A stretch of 64,000 nt of DNA from Puccinia triticina (lineage: Eukaryota > Basidiomycota > Pucciniomycetes > Pucciniales > Pucciniaceae): the NCBI RefSeq assembly GCF_026914185.1, contig NC_070560.1, positions 7,865,501-7,929,500 of the forward strand, read 5' to 3'. Shown piece after piece: positions 22,494 to 33,784 of the stretch; position 1 is the stretch's first letter, and every line of letters begins with the position of its first letter. Made by a program: the position numbers and the translations under genes. The notes beneath the pieces were generated by a model. It was not told the DNA's origin. It ran no database searches and saw only the letters and a program-made list of their open reading frames with translations.

Positions 22494-22576
22494 GTGTCTG
22501 GTGAGAGTCGAACTCACAACCTCAGCTATGCTGAGACACATACTAGAGTGCTGCCTACCAGCTAGGCTACAGACGC
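22494..22576 (-). tRNA. tRNA-like sequence (left foldback arm), probably not functional
   Basis: Read on the minus strand it starts GCGTCTGTAGCCTAGCTGGTA and shows a D-arm (AGCC...GGCA), a perfect variable-arm hairpin (CTCAGC-ATA-GCTGAG), a T-arm (GTGAG TTCGACT CTCAC) and a 3' CAGACAC that mostly pairs with the start. The long variable arm is of the class II (Leu/Ser) type. The anticodon stem is poor, so identity cannot be assigned. It could be a tRNA-derived SINE head rather than a gene. Confidence 0.4.
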
Positions 22577-22935
22577 TTGTGGCTGCCAGCTGGGTGGTTG
22601 GTTGGTAGTGCTCATGGTTTGATCCAACAGCCCTCCATGCTGTGGTGATACATTATTTTAGCAGACTAACAGACAACTCAAAAGCTCCTATTGGCCTCAA
22701 TCCCCGCTTGACATCAGTCGGGTCAATCACTATTCCGGACAAAACTGCTCCCCCCTTTGAGTTCAGCAACATCTTCAAGGGCCATCTCAGTGAGACCGTC
22801 CAATGAGTGTTACTTGATGAGGACCTTTTGTTGATTTGTCTGTTAGTCTGCTACCATGATGTATCACCACAGTATGGAGGGCTGTCGGATTGACCCATGA
22901 GCACTACCAACCAACCACCCAGCTGGCAGCCACAA

Positions 22936-23020
22936 GCGTCTGTAGCCTAGTTGGTAAAGGCAGCACTCTAGTATGTGTCTCAGCATAGCTAAGGTTGTGA
23001 GTTCAACTCTCACCAGACAC
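22936..23020 (+). tRNA. tRNA-like sequence (right foldback arm), probably not functional
   Basis: Inverted copy of the tRNA-like sequence at 22494-22576, with a few changes. It has an extra A in the D-loop, GCTAAG instead of GCTGAG weakening the variable hairpin, and TTCAACT in the T-loop. A- and B-box-like promoter words (TAGCCTAGTTGG and GAGTTCAACTC) are present. The copy has diverged slightly from the left arm. Confidence 0.4.
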
Positions 23021-24067
23021 ATCTTCATTTTACAGTCTCTACACCTTTGATCTTACAGCAGCCGCGCGGCAACTTGGTTGCGTGTCAATGAGACCCCAGT
23101 GTCTAAAGCAATGGTACATCACATTGTATATTAGCTGGAACTGAACAATTTCTCACCTTTCTCACCACAGGGCGCTGTGAGAATGAAAGCTGGTTGGCTG
23201 GTGAAGAATGTCCGCTAACCGCCTCCTTCAAGAATATTGATGTCCGGGCTGTGTGATTGTCAGTAACTCGGCTCCGCACTGCTACTTTCCGCTAGCCTTC
23301 AGCGCTCCTCTACTGGGCCTGATCTATAGCGTAATAGTCCGCAAGTGAATAAAGCTCCGCACGTTGCAAGCACAATAATCCGCAAGTAACTCTTGAATAA
23401 GGATAAGAACACAGATATTCTCTCAATAACTCTTGTACATCCGTAGTTGTAAGTACAATGATGATGAGTGTAATCCGTAATACAATAGGATAAAAAGAAT
23501 TCCTCCCCCCCTTTCCAAAAAGAGAGCCGAAAAACCCTTTCTGTCCTCCCCTCCACACACATCGCTGTTCCCACCCGATCCCGCACGTCTGACACTTTCC
23601 CGCACTATTCTGCCTACTCCGCCCGCTATCCCGCTCGTCACTTTCCCAAACTCCGCTCCTCTCCGACGCTTGCCCTCCCACCGTCCTCTGTCTAGCCCCT
23701 GTCAGTCGTTCTCTTGCCACCGCCTTCACCCAACGCTGCAACCAATCCGGGACAGGGATCGGGATTAGAATTTATTGTATCACAATACTGCCCGATATTT
23801 AGTATCGGGATTGTATTGTGTTTCCAATACGATACATTTATTGGCAAAATTGTGGATTTTGCATCCAATACAATACACAGGATCTTCCTCCTGTGTATCT
23901 CCAAGACCAATACAATACAGCCAAAGTGCGATATGTATTGGGCTGTATAGGAAAGACAGCGGCTGCGCCGCAACCCAGGTGTCATGTCCATGTCCACCCC
24001 TTTGCGCCACCCTCCGCCAGCCCATGGCACCATCCATCCACCCCGCCATTGCCATCGCCACCACCAC

Positions 24068-24200
24068 CATCCACTCGCACCCGCCACCGTCCACTTGCAC
24101 CCGCCACCGTCCACTCGCACCCGCCACCGTCCACTCGCACCCGCCACCGTCCACTCGCCCCCGCCACCGTCCACTCGCACCCGCCACCGTCCACTCGCCA
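24068..24200 (+). repeat. 20-bp tandem repeat in the hAT element
   Basis: About six to seven copies of CACTCGCACCCGCCACCGTC lie in tandem, with an isolated copy near 24328-24352. The unit is not a multiple of three, so successive copies are read in different frames and yield Pro/Thr/His-rich open frames in all of them. This argues against coding function for the repeat itself. Confidence 0.9.
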
Positions 24201-24383
24201 ACGGCACATAGGCAAGATCCCTTTGAGACGCCCACGGTGACTCAGAGCAGATCCGCCGCCGGAGCCCTTGACTCGCCACTGCCGACCACCCTCAAATCAC
24301 AGCTCCTCCTCCTTGACCGCAACGGTAAACCACTCGCACCCGCCACCGTCCACTCGCCAACAGCACATAGGAGAGATCCCGAA

Positions 24384-27319
24384 ATGGCCCAATCATGTGC
24401 ATCACCTCGCCGAACCCCGTCCCGGCCACCATCTCGCCAGTCTACTCGCATCAGAACCCCCGCCTGCTCGAACGCTAATTCTCTTCAGACCAATGAAGAT
24501 TCTCAGAGAAGATCAGAAGTTCCACCAAGCCCTAACAATTCTACTGGAAAATCAAAAAGAAAGCCGAAGAGAAAGAAAAGTGGTACTACTGCCGATAAGA
24601 ATTTGGACGAAGTCGATGATGTGATAGATCACAAACAGGACTCGGACAACAATAACATGAAGGTCAAGAAGTTGAGAGGGAAACCAAAAAGTTCGTTTGA
24701 TGATGTTTTCGATTACTTTGAACCCCCGTTCCATGCAAATGAAGGAGATACCGTAAGTGTTTTATTCATTTTTGACTTCAAGAAAGAGACAAGCTTCACA
24801 CAACTAATATATTCCTGTTCTAGGGCGAGAAAATGATGTATAAGTGCAAGTGGTGCTCAACTGTTTACAAAAAAGGCGTTGGGACCAAATCGAACCTTAT
24901 GAAGCATCGTGATGGTAATCAGCACCGTTTGCCCTGCTCATCACGAATGGACGCAATCGATAAAGGAGCCAATCTCCCGCCCACAGCAAAGGAAATCGAG
25001 AACGACATGCAAGAAGAACAACATGGAACAATGAAGACCTACGCAAAACACACAGCGTTTGACCCAAGGGTCTTTAACCAGCTTCTGGTACTTTGGCTCG
25101 TTCGATTCTCGCTACCCTGGTGCCGGATCAGAGACTTTCTATTGGGTGTTGCGTTCAACTATGCTTGAAGAGGTATTTTTCTCTATTCCCGGACTTGGGC
25201 AGCAACCAAGGCACATTGGCTCTATCTCAACCTGCAGAACAACGTTGTTTCCAGCTTACAGGTATGTTGTTTTGCTCGTTTTCTCATATGCAAAGCTGAC
25301 CAAATCCAATCCTCCCCTTCCAGAAACTAAGCTCCAAATTCACATTGATCCATGATGTCTGGACCACAAAAGGTAACCATCATGCGTTTCTCGGAATCTC
25401 AGTTGCTTATGTTACTGCGGATTGGGAATTTAAAATCTCGCATCTCGGCATGAAGTTTATTGCATCAAGTCACAAGGGAAAGCTTTTGGCAATCCCGTTT
25501 GCTAATATTTTGACAAAATTTAAACTTGAAGACAAGATAAGTATTTTATTTCATTTCTCTAATTCACCGTCAATTTTCTGAACTAACACATTTGTGATGA
25601 TGTGTTTTTTAATACATCTTAGCTCAAACAACTGATTCAGGCTTGAATAATTTCACGATGGCTTCAGAGATTGATCGGCTTATTTTCATCAAGACTGATA
25701 TCGATCCCAACCTTTCAGCAAATCACATTAGATGTTTCTGCCATAAACTTGCGCTGATCCTCAATGCGGGGCTACGGGCGATCGAGCTATCAACAAAAGG
25801 GTTAGGTACATCCAAAAACGGCACGCTTGGCTTCACCCCCGCCTTGAACCCCATCGTGGAAGAATCTGAAGAAGTCAACGAAGCCGATCTGTATGTGACC
25901 GAGGACACAATTTTGGCATCCTCCAACAACAATCAAGTTGAGGAGAACGATCATGAGGCGTCCGATGAATGTGAGAGTGACGATGAGCCTGATCCATCGA
26001 TTGTACCAGATGAAGGGAAAAATGTGATTGACAAAAGCTTAAAAAAGGTACGCTTCTTTCTGCATGTGTTCTAGTTTTTTTGAAGGCTGACAGTTGAATT
26101 TTCCGCCTAGGTTGACTTTGTCATCCAGAGGATCACATCCTCAGCAGCCAAGAGATCCGAGTACAACACGTGGTGCAAAAAACTTGACTTCGACGGGCCC
26201 AGCCTCATCTCCGGGTACGGTATTTGCTGGAACATTAAGTTCCAAAGTCGGGATTGAGGTTATCAAGCTCGAAAGATCATAGCAAAATTGATTGAAAACG
26301 AAAACGATCGAGTGGAACGAGAGGGTGGAAATCACTACTTCAACAATGTTCAAATCACAACGGAAGAGTGGAAGAATGTAAATAGATTAAATGACACTCT
26401 CAGTGTGAGTCGATCTTTGTTTTAGTCCCTTCAATTTCACACAACACTAATCTATCATGTACGATCTTATTTGTTAGGAATTTTATTATCTGACTAAGAA
26501 GATGGAGGGTGATTACTCCTCAGCATGTTTACTCATTTCCGAGTATCAACACATCAAATTGTTCATCAAGAAAAAGATGGAATCCTGCTCCGAACCCGAA
26601 TTCCACACGATGTTTGCAAGGATGCTCACAAAGACGACTACATATCTCAACGAGGCAATGCGGTGTGATGCAATCCTCATCGCAACTGTTCTCAATCCCA
26701 GCTTCCGGCTATCAATCTTCAAGTTGTACTTCCCTTCCAAACACAGATATGTCTTTGATTTAATGAACAACCTCTTCAATACTCGGAAAGCTCAAGTTGA
26801 CGCAGCATCAAGTTCAAGACCAGCCCCACCAGTTCTCAATAAACCCGACTCCAGCAAAAAAGTTCGAGAAGAGATCGACTACTTTCCTCAACCGGTTGAA
26901 GTCCCTTGTGCAGATGAGCTTACAATCTATCTCGAGGGTAAGCATAAGTTACCTACAGCTGAAGCAAGCGAATGCTTAAATTGGTGGAAAGTAAGTCTTT
27001 CTACTTTCTAACTGAACATATAAATTGGTTTTGAGCTTGAATGATATGATAGAACCATGGCCGAGAATTCCCAACGTTGGCCCTCCTCGCCCGAGACTAT
27101 CTGGCTTGCTCGGCAACCTCTGCCAGTGTGGAGAGGTGTTTCTCAGCTGCAGCCGACACTTGTAGCAGCGATCGAGGGAGTCTCGCTGCAAGAACTATTG
27201 AGCGATGTGTCAGCTCGCATCAATGGATGGTCCAAGGTGTGAAGCCGGACAAAACTTTTGAGGATGCACAGAACATCATCACCCAGGCCACCGCGCAGAA
27301 GGCCCTTGAGAAACATTGA
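24384..27319 (+). pseudogene. hAT transposase with BED zinc finger, broken
   Basis: Exons can be followed from about 24384. The first ends with a GTAAGT donor at 24753, and the second starts at 24825 with a BED-type finger (CKWCSTVYKKGVGTKSNLMKH). A frame break occurs at about 25165, where the motif LPWCRIRDFLLGVAFNYA meets a stop and the coding sense continues in another frame. A TGA near 26255 interrupts a conserved helix. The C-terminus keeps the hAT dimerisation motif (LALLARDYLACSATSASVERCFSA) followed by the final helices, and stops at 27319. The N-terminal part before 24384 is low-complexity and uncertain. Family assignment is firm; activity of this copy is unlikely. Confidence 0.85.
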
Positions 27320-27973
27320 GTCTTGAAGACCTCAGTGTATAGTTTTTTTTAATTGACTCCTCATGATTGTATCTGGCAGCTGCCAAACTCTATGTACATC
27401 CAAAATAAAATCGAACTCACCTGCCTAAAATAGCGATCCCTGCAAGCCTGTATCTTTATCGTATTGGTATCGCAATGTGATACCAATACAACCAATCCTT
27501 TGGATCGGTTTCTTGATACAAGATTGAAGGATCGTATCGAGAAGTCAATACGATCCTGAAAATTTTGATACTCTGTATTGAAAAACCAATCCGATAACCT
27601 GGATTGGCCAATACGTGTCTTGTATTGGATTGGTTGCAGCGTTGCTTCACCCCGGTTCCACCCGCTGATGGAACCCGCTCGAGCTGTCATGGCTCACCCG
27701 CTGACGCGCCGCTGCTACCAGTCCACGTGTGTAGTCCCGCCGCAGTCCAGCCCTGTCTTTTTCCGCTCCGATCCGAATACCCAATCCGAAATCCGCAATC
27801 CGCAATCCGCAATCTGTGCATTCCAATCCGCGCGTGACTTTCCGTATGCTTTACTAGCATGCTTTCCTGACCTCATCCTCAGTGCTTATGTCACCGGAAT
27901 GCACCATGCCTGAGTGGCTTTGTGCATTCCCCGCGTGGACATTCTACCGCGCTTGCCTATATAAATCACCACA

Positions 27974-28559
27974 GCGCCATTGAGAGTGCATAGGCAGAAT
28001 TCCGCGCCGTGCACTTACCGCCAACCTCCCACAATGGCCCTGAATTGAAATTGTTTGTTACCAAGTACGTCAAGCAAGAAAAACCCGCCCTGGCTCTGCT
28101 CATCAAGGTCTGTCTCACGGGGGGGTACCCAACCTCTATTCCCTCATTGCGCACGTTTACTTGACTTTCCACCCAGATTTCAAAAAGGTGGACAAGGAAG
28201 TAATTCACCAGAAGCTTACCCCCGGCGCTAAGATCTGCTTGTGCTACCTGCGCTTTGTGGCCAACCATAAACAAAACACACAACGTCAACAATCAACCCG
28301 GAAGCAAATCTCATTCTGGGACAATATCAACAAGGACCTAGTCAGAATCAGGAAAAAGTTGCCCGCGTATGGTGTTGCATACTCTCAGCTCATCTTCCAG
28401 CTCAACCAACAACTCTGGAACGGTGAAAAGACCGTCAGCAATTTCAACGACAATCCGGCCGAGAACCAAGAGCCCCCTTCCAAGGAAGAAGTCATGGAGC
28501 GCGTGGCCTCCAGTGCTAAAAATCCACCCCCAATGGAAGTTGTATTACCTTCCAACTAA
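27974..28559 (+). pseudogene. Continuation of the multicopy rust-type gene (3' part)
   Basis: Coding-like sequence resumes after the solo LTR with PELKLFVTKYVKQEKPALALLIK, a GTCTGT donor near 28110, then an exon encoding DFKKVDKEVIHQKLTPGAKICLCYLRFV and ending at a TAA at 28557-28559. A TAG follows the LTR junction in the same frame (about 27992), so the copy is inactive even apart from the insertions. Function is unknown. By recollection, similar proteins are repeated in rust genomes and end with a Trp-Asp helix like this one (FWDNINKDL). Confidence 0.5.
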
Positions 28560-28734
28560 AATTCTTTCCCTCTTCTCTCTCTCTCCCCTCCCTTCTGTCT
28601 CTCCTCTCTCTACATGTATGTACAACCACATATTAGCCAAACAATAAATACACGCAGCAAGATAACCCAAGCAATTGTGATGGGCGGGCCCAATCCTGGA
28701 GCATTCCTCCCAATCAAGCCCAACAGGCCGCGCA

Positions 28735-29070
28735 CTTTGAAAGGCCTTTGAAGAATCTTCCAAATGCCTTTGAAGGCCTGTTCAAATAAATTCAAAGCCT
28801 CTTCAAAGTTGGCATTCAAAGGGGCTTTCAAGTAGTAATACTTCAAAGTTTTTCCAAAGGCCTGCCAAAGAATCTTTGAATGTCCTTTGGAGAGCCTTCA
28901 GAGGAGGGTTTTCCTCCAAAGGCTCCCCAAAGGAAATTTGAAGTTCCATTAGAATCTTCCTTTGGAGGAACTTCATCAGATATTTTGACCAAGTGGCAAC
29001 TGTCCGCTGCTGCTGACAGGAACTTTGGAGGCTCTCCGAAATACTTTTGGAGATACTTTGGAGTTTTGCA
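28735..29070. repeat. CTTTGAAG/CTTCAAAG palindromic word cluster
   Basis: TTTGAAGG, CCTTCAAAG and CCAAAGG words alternate in both orientations over about 330 bases. Many potential short hairpins result. There is no tandem period and no coding sense. It ends just before the hAT-type MITE. Confidence 0.6.
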
Positions 29071-29139
29071 TTCGCTGTGTACCAAATGAGCTGCCTGGCA
29101 GCTGTAGACAAGCACATTGGGTTTGGCAAGAACTCTCAG

Positions 29140-29531
29140 CAGCGGTGGGTAGTTACAATACGCTACTATAACCGCCGTTATCTGCGTAGCGTAACACTTG
29201 CCGTTACTGCGCTCAGGCGTTAGCGCTAATAGTAACAACCAGTTGTAACTCCGGGCCCGTATCGTAACAGGCCTGATTTTTTTGGTGCGTTACTCGCGTT
29301 AACCACCGGTTAACGAGATAAAGAGGGGCAAATGGCCCCCTCTGTATCATATTCAGTCCAATATCTCCCCCTCTGTGTGGGCAGATATTGTAACGGATGT
29401 CAAATTTCAAACATCCTGGGTGTGTGATATTGTAACGCACTTCCGTTACGCTTAACGGTAACGGTAACAAGAGAAAAATTGTTACGATATCGGTACGTTA
29501 CCAATAACCGTACTGTAACTACCCACCGTTG
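29140..29531. mobile_element. Short non-autonomous hAT-type MITE (392 bp)
   Basis: The ends are CAGCGGTGGGTAGTTAC (29140) and GTAACTACCCACCGTTG (to 29531), an imperfect inverted repeat. They are flanked by CTCTCAG on both sides (29133-29139 and 29532-29538). The CA start and 7-bp duplication match the complete hAT element at 23731. The interior is rich in GTTAACG/CGTTAC words. A truncated copy of the left end lies at 36683-36731. Confidence 0.85.
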
Positions 29532-29559
29532 CTCTCAGAAAGGCTTCATGACGGAAGCC

Positions 29560-29900
29560 TTGGAAATCTTACTGGCTTGCTGAGCAGGGAAAGAGATAAG
29601 TCGGATAAGCTTTCCAAGAGTCCGCCATGCTCTGCCATGCTGATACACACTGCAGCTCCCTGGAGGTCCTTGATAATTTAAGATTTGCTCATCTAAAAGC
29701 TTGCTGAGGACTGGCAGAAAGCTGATACTTGCCAAGACTCCCGGCCAGCTGATCCAAAATTTGTACTTGCCAACCACACTTGGCAAGCCACTAAGCTTTC
29801 CAAGGACTCCCAAATGTCAAGCCATCCTGGGAGTCCTTGGCAAACCCAATGGGTTTGTCTCAGTATTCCAGAAAGCCGGTGCCCGGGCACCAATAAAGGC
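29560..29900. repeat. CTTGGCAAG/CTTTCCAAG word cluster
   Basis: Words such as CTTGCCAA, TTGGCAAG, CTTTCCAAG and AGCTTGCTGAG recur in both orientations without a fixed period. No gene is visible. The open frames here are short and low in complexity. Confidence 0.5.
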
Positions 29901-30872
29901 TATCATGTTGATCAGGGACCTGACCACAGGAACCTGACCAGCTTGCTTCAACATTCCAGCATGCTGCGAGGGGCCCTCTGCCTTGCCGGAGGCCTCAAAA
30001 AATTAAAAATCTAGCGTGTGTCAAACTTAACAAAGTCCCTCAAGACTTTGGGCCCCCGGGGGGTAGGTACTAGGCTGAACTTGCGAAGCGAGCCTCTGTC
30101 AGGAGGGACTTAGACCATACCTCCCCATTTTGGTGCACGGAGAATGGATTTTTTGTACCTCTTTTCACTTTCTTCATTGTACACTTTTCATATAAGAACA
30201 AAATTTCTGATTTTTTTGGCTGGTTGTCAGCGCAAGATACTATTCAAGAGCCTTGTTTTTTTTTATCTTTATGTACTGCCAGATATATCCTCTGAGAAAT
30301 TAACCAAGCAAAGATGCTTGCAAAGAGATAACCAACTCGGTAAGGGAGATCTGTAGATATTTCATTTTGTCAGAGCACGGGACCTCATTCAATTACCCCG
30401 CCTTACCTAAGGTGTAGCTAGTTTGAGGACCGTGCTCACCACTGTGCCGGTGAGTAGAGAACTGAGATGGATGAAAGTAAGTCCTGAACAAGCAGCAACA
30501 ACTGTCCCAACTAAGAGAGTTTGAGGCAAAACTAGAGGTGTATTTCTGTCAGACAAGAGAAAAACAAGAAGAAAGAAAGGAGGCAGAAAAACAAGAATGT
30601 ACCTAGAGGACCAGGATGGAAAAGCTACAAAAAACAGGAGACAAAAAGAAACAAAATAACAAACAAACAAGAGAAGAGACTGAGAGATGATAAGTCAGTG
30701 AGTGAACAAGGGTCTGGGAGGAAACACAAGACAACAAGAAAGAAGAGACAAGTACCACTACTCTAAACTCTAACCGCTGTGATCCCGTGAAAACAACGAC
30801 AACAATGAGTGATTTGACCGTTTGTTTGTTTGCTAGTGTGTTGGATTTGATTGGTTCCGGATGGGATAGGGA

Positions 30873-31933
30873 CGAACTTAACACAGGTCCCTCGCTGCTG
30901 CGGGCGTCTGGTCTTGCAAAGCAAGCCTCCAATAGCCCTCGGCAGGAGGGACTTGCGCGCTATCACCCCCTTTCACAGAGCCTAGAAACTCCATTTAGCT
31001 GGGTGGTTTTTTCAAACCATCACAGTTTCTTGCATTCATAACATTAAACCTTAATTATTTGCTTGGCGCAGAGCCTTGCTTCTTGCCTGTCATCTGATAC
31101 AATCTTAGTTATTTTACACAACTCCTTCAAATAGAAATAAATTTTCAAAGTTGACCAAACCTTGGAATTTACTGAAGTCAAGTAACAGAAGAGATCCGTG
31201 CTCAATGAAATATACATATTGTTTTTTTTTGACTTACAGTCCAGCCTCTGAGCCCTCGATTGCCGGCACAGACCCGCCATCCATTGAGACTGTATAGCCC
31301 TCTGGATGACCGGTAAAGACCGGCCATAATCAAAGGGATATGTACAACCTCTCAATGACCAGTATGTTCTGGTCATTGAGAGTATACAACCCTCTTGATG
31401 ACCGGTCTGTGCCGGTCATCGAGGGGACTTGACACTTCTGATGACCGGTATTGACCGGTCATTGGGAGGACACGACCCTCTCAATGACCGGTACTGTGCC
31501 GTTCATTGAGAGTCCCCTCAATGACCGGTTGATCCCGCTCATCCTCAAGCTAGCTGGGTGTCAAACAGGCTATGTATTGACCAGAGAGTCCGTGCTCTCA
31601 TTTAATAATTACTTTCTGCAAAGTTGGGCTATAGAGTCGGTAACGGTCTTGAGGTTTATTTGTCTTGTGTAATTTCTCAGGCCATACATGTATCAGTACA
31701 TAAAGAAAAAAATAGAAGCCTCAGCAGTAGCATGTTGAGCTGATCTGGAGCAAAAAAAACAAGTTTATCATGGAATGGGAGAGGTAAAAGGGGAAAAGTG
31801 AAAAGTGGGGTGAAAATTGCATTCTCCGTGCGCCAGAAAGTGGAGGTACGGTATAAGTCCCTCCTGCCAAGGGCTGTCAGAGGCTTGCTTTGCGAGTCAC
31901 ACGCCCGCAGCAGCGAGGGACTTTGTTAACTTC
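30873..31933. mobile_element. Inner long-TIR element, same family, inverted
   Basis: GGGATAGGGA flanks both ends (30863-30872 and 31934-31943), a 10-bp duplication. Its left end matches the right end of the outer element, including the interior (TTCAAACCATCACAGTT, then the GACTTACAGTC segment and GACCGG hairpins). Its right end matches the left end of the outer element, down to a shared GCACGGAGAATG. It is therefore a family member inserted in the opposite orientation. Confidence 0.85.
31237..31550. repeat. GACCGG hairpin block (inside the inner element)
   Basis: Five to six units of the form CTCAATGACCGG...CCGGTCATTGAG, with GATGACCGG variants. Each can fold on itself. The same block type occurs at 32375-32550, the matching place in the outer element, so it is part of the family's structure. 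Confidence 0.85.
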
Positions 31934-32374
31934 GGGATAGGGAACAGACAAGGGGAGCGGGCGAGCTCAAACTGAGTTTGGGAAAGTTGAGAGCACAGGC
32001 TGTGCAGAGCGCACGCGCGACCTTGTAAGGGTTTCTCCCTTACTGAAACAGAAGTCAAGCTAGATGCACATATGCATATGCATCTACATTGTAGGATCCA
32101 CTATATAAGCTTGTAATACTCGACTGCTCTCATTCTCTCTTTTTTCCCCAAGCTGGTCTTCACCTTGAGGTTCCCCTTTCCATCCCTTCTCACGACTCAT
32201 TAGTGAAATATCATTCTTTTATATAGACTCCTGGCCTTTGGCCCTCCGTCCCACCGACCCTTCCAGTGAGGGTTCACTGAACCCTTACAGACCTCAAACC
32301 TGAAATCTGACACCAACATGTCCAATAACAAATCCACCTCAGATGTCTCCAAAGAGCACCCGCCAGCCAGGTTG

Positions 32375-32550
32375 AGTCCCCTCAATGACCAGCACAGACC
32401 GGTCATCAAGAGGTTGTACATATCCCTTCAATGACCTGTCTGTACCGGTCATCCAGGGAGTTGTACATATCCCCTTGATGACTGGTCTGTACCGGTCATC
32501 CAGAGGGTTGTATGGTCTTGATGGCCGGTCTGTGCCGGTGATCAAGGGCT
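32375..32550. repeat. GACCGG hairpin block (inside the outer element)
   Basis: Four units of CAATGACCNG...CCGGTCATC with GAGGTTGTACATATCCC linkers. It is the counterpart of the block at 31237-31550, in reverse order relative to the element ends. Confidence 0.8.
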
Positions 32551-32933
32551 CAGAGAGCTGACTGTAAGTCAAAAAAAAAAATGTATAAATTCATTGAGCA
32601 CAGATCTTCTCTGTTACTCAACTTCAGTAAACTCCAAGGTAGTTACTTGGATGATTTTTTTTGTACTTGAAGAATTTGTGCAATAGAACTCAGATTGTAC
32701 TGGATGATAGGCAAGAACAAAGGCTTTGTGTCTAGCAAATCTTTAGGCCTTTAGGTTCTGAGGGCAAGGAACTGTGATGGTTTGAAGAAACCACTCAGCC
32801 AAACTCAGAATCTTGGCACGCCAAAAAAGGGCGATAGCGCGCAAGTCCCTCCTGCCGAGGGCTATCGGAGGCTTGCTTTGCAAGACCAGACGCCCGCAGC
32901 AGCGGGGGACTTGGGTTAAGTTCTAGCGTGTGT

Positions 32934-33784
32934 ACGCGGAAAACCGCCTACATTCCGCAGCATCCACGACGATGCCGGGTCGTAAAACCACGCGTAAACA
33001 CCAAAAACCCACATTCTTTGTAGCAAGGCTAACACATTTGTGATTACTGACTGTCAAAATAAATCTGAGCCTTAACCTGTAGATGAAATTCCAGCACTTA
33101 GCCCAGCGTGGCAGCGTGCATCGACCGGGGACGAGTATCTGAGATACTCAAAACAGAGACCCTGTGAGTAGTGGCCTTGAAAAGTCTCGAAATATTGGCT
33201 TGCCTGAAGATTGGATGAAGGGTTGTAGAGCAGAGCTACATAGAACTATTCAGGGCATGCACCACAACAGGTACTTCAAAATAGGAGTAGATTTTTCCTT
33301 TTCAAGAGAGCATTTGTGGCGTAAGTCCAGTTGTGGAATTATACGCATTGGAGATTGACATTTTATCAGCTGGTGGACCCTTGTGGGTGAGCTTCAATGA
33401 GACTGAGATGAAAAATTGGGAAAATGCAGTCCAATGCAGTGTTCCAAAACGGAAGCTCTTCCCAGGCAACGGCAAGTTAATTAATACAGCTGAGATGTTT
33501 TGTGGGGATGAAACACCATCTGCAGAGGAATTCCCAGCGCAGCGGATAGTCCGCAACTTAACCATTGTGGCTGCGGAAACCCCACTCGACTGCTGTGGCG
33601 CTCTGCAGACCCCACTGGACCCAACAGACTCCGCAAAGAACCCCCTCGCCAGCTAGCAGTGTTTTGTTGAAAGGCGAAAAAAAATCTATTAGCCTACTTA
33701 CCCCAACCGACTAGGTGCTTCTTATCCCATCGGCCTATCGTTGAAGACACAATCAAACTCACTTCAATTTGACCACGCAGCTCG
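32934..33784. other. No supported gene; possible fragment only
   Basis: One open frame (33333-33656) encodes a 107-residue sequence with no recognisable motif and no convincing splice partners. The rest is mixed-composition intergenic DNA before the RFX-like gene, which probably contains its promoter in the last 150 bases. Confidence 0.4.

Larger units (their letters stand above)
22471..23043. mobile_element. Foldback element with tRNA-like arms
   Basis: Two near-identical arms of about 195-205 bases in inverted orientation (22471-22670 and 22840-23043) start and end with TGTAGAGACTGTAAAATGAA. The central 170 bases are unique. Each arm contains a tRNA-like sequence. No transposase is encoded and no target duplication is obvious, so it is non-autonomous. 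It sits in what appears to be an intron of the surrounding multicopy gene. Confidence 0.85.
23731..27644 (+). mobile_element. hAT-type DNA transposon
   Basis: An 18-bp perfect inverted repeat CAACGCTGCAACCAATCC marks the ends (23731-23748 and 27627-27644). CTTCACC directly abuts both ends (23724-23730 and 27645-27651), a 7-bp direct duplication close to the 8 bp usual for hAT. Subterminal sequence is rich in CAATACAATA and CCAATAC words in both orientations (23790-23960 and 27440-27625). It carries a BED-finger hAT transposase gene that is frameshifted and has a stop, so this copy is non-autonomous. The element is inserted in a solo LTR. Confidence 0.92.
23176..27973 (-). mobile_element. Solo LTR (minus strand) split by a hAT element
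   Basis: On the minus strand the LTR starts TGTGGTGATTTATATAGGC (27973 downward) and ends TTTCATTCTCACA at 23176. GCGC flanks it on both sides (23172-23175 and 27974-27977), a 4-bp target duplication. Removing the hAT element (23731-27644) leaves about 880 bases that align along their length with the intact solo LTR at 40275-41151. No internal retrotransposon sequence remains, so it formed by LTR-LTR recombination. It lies inside an exon-like part of the multicopy gene. Confidence 0.85.
30022..32922. mobile_element. Outer long-TIR element with 11-bp target duplication (Mutator-like)
   Basis: CTAGCGTGTGT flanks both ends (30011-30021 and 32923-32933). The termini are inverted: AACTTAACAAAGTCCC on the left, and GGGACTTGGGTTAAGTT reading outward on the right. 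TIR similarity extends about 90 bases and includes AAGCGAGCCTC/GAGGCTTGCTT and CAGGAGGGACTT. A 9-11 bp duplication with long TIRs is typical of Mutator-like elements. No transposase is seen, so it is non-autonomous. The right half holds a TATA-like sequence and a short Met-starting frame (about 32318) that looks like captured retroelement leader. A copy of the same family is inserted within it. Confidence 0.8.

Noticed and set aside
23982..24279. Trp/Gly-rich and Pro-rich frames in the hAT element's left part
   Set aside because: The 20-bp tandem repeat is not a multiple of three, so all frames look similar; unlikely to be protein coding.
33333..33656. 107-codon open frame before the RFX-like gene
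   Set aside because: No motif, weak start context and no splice partner; could not be supported as a gene.
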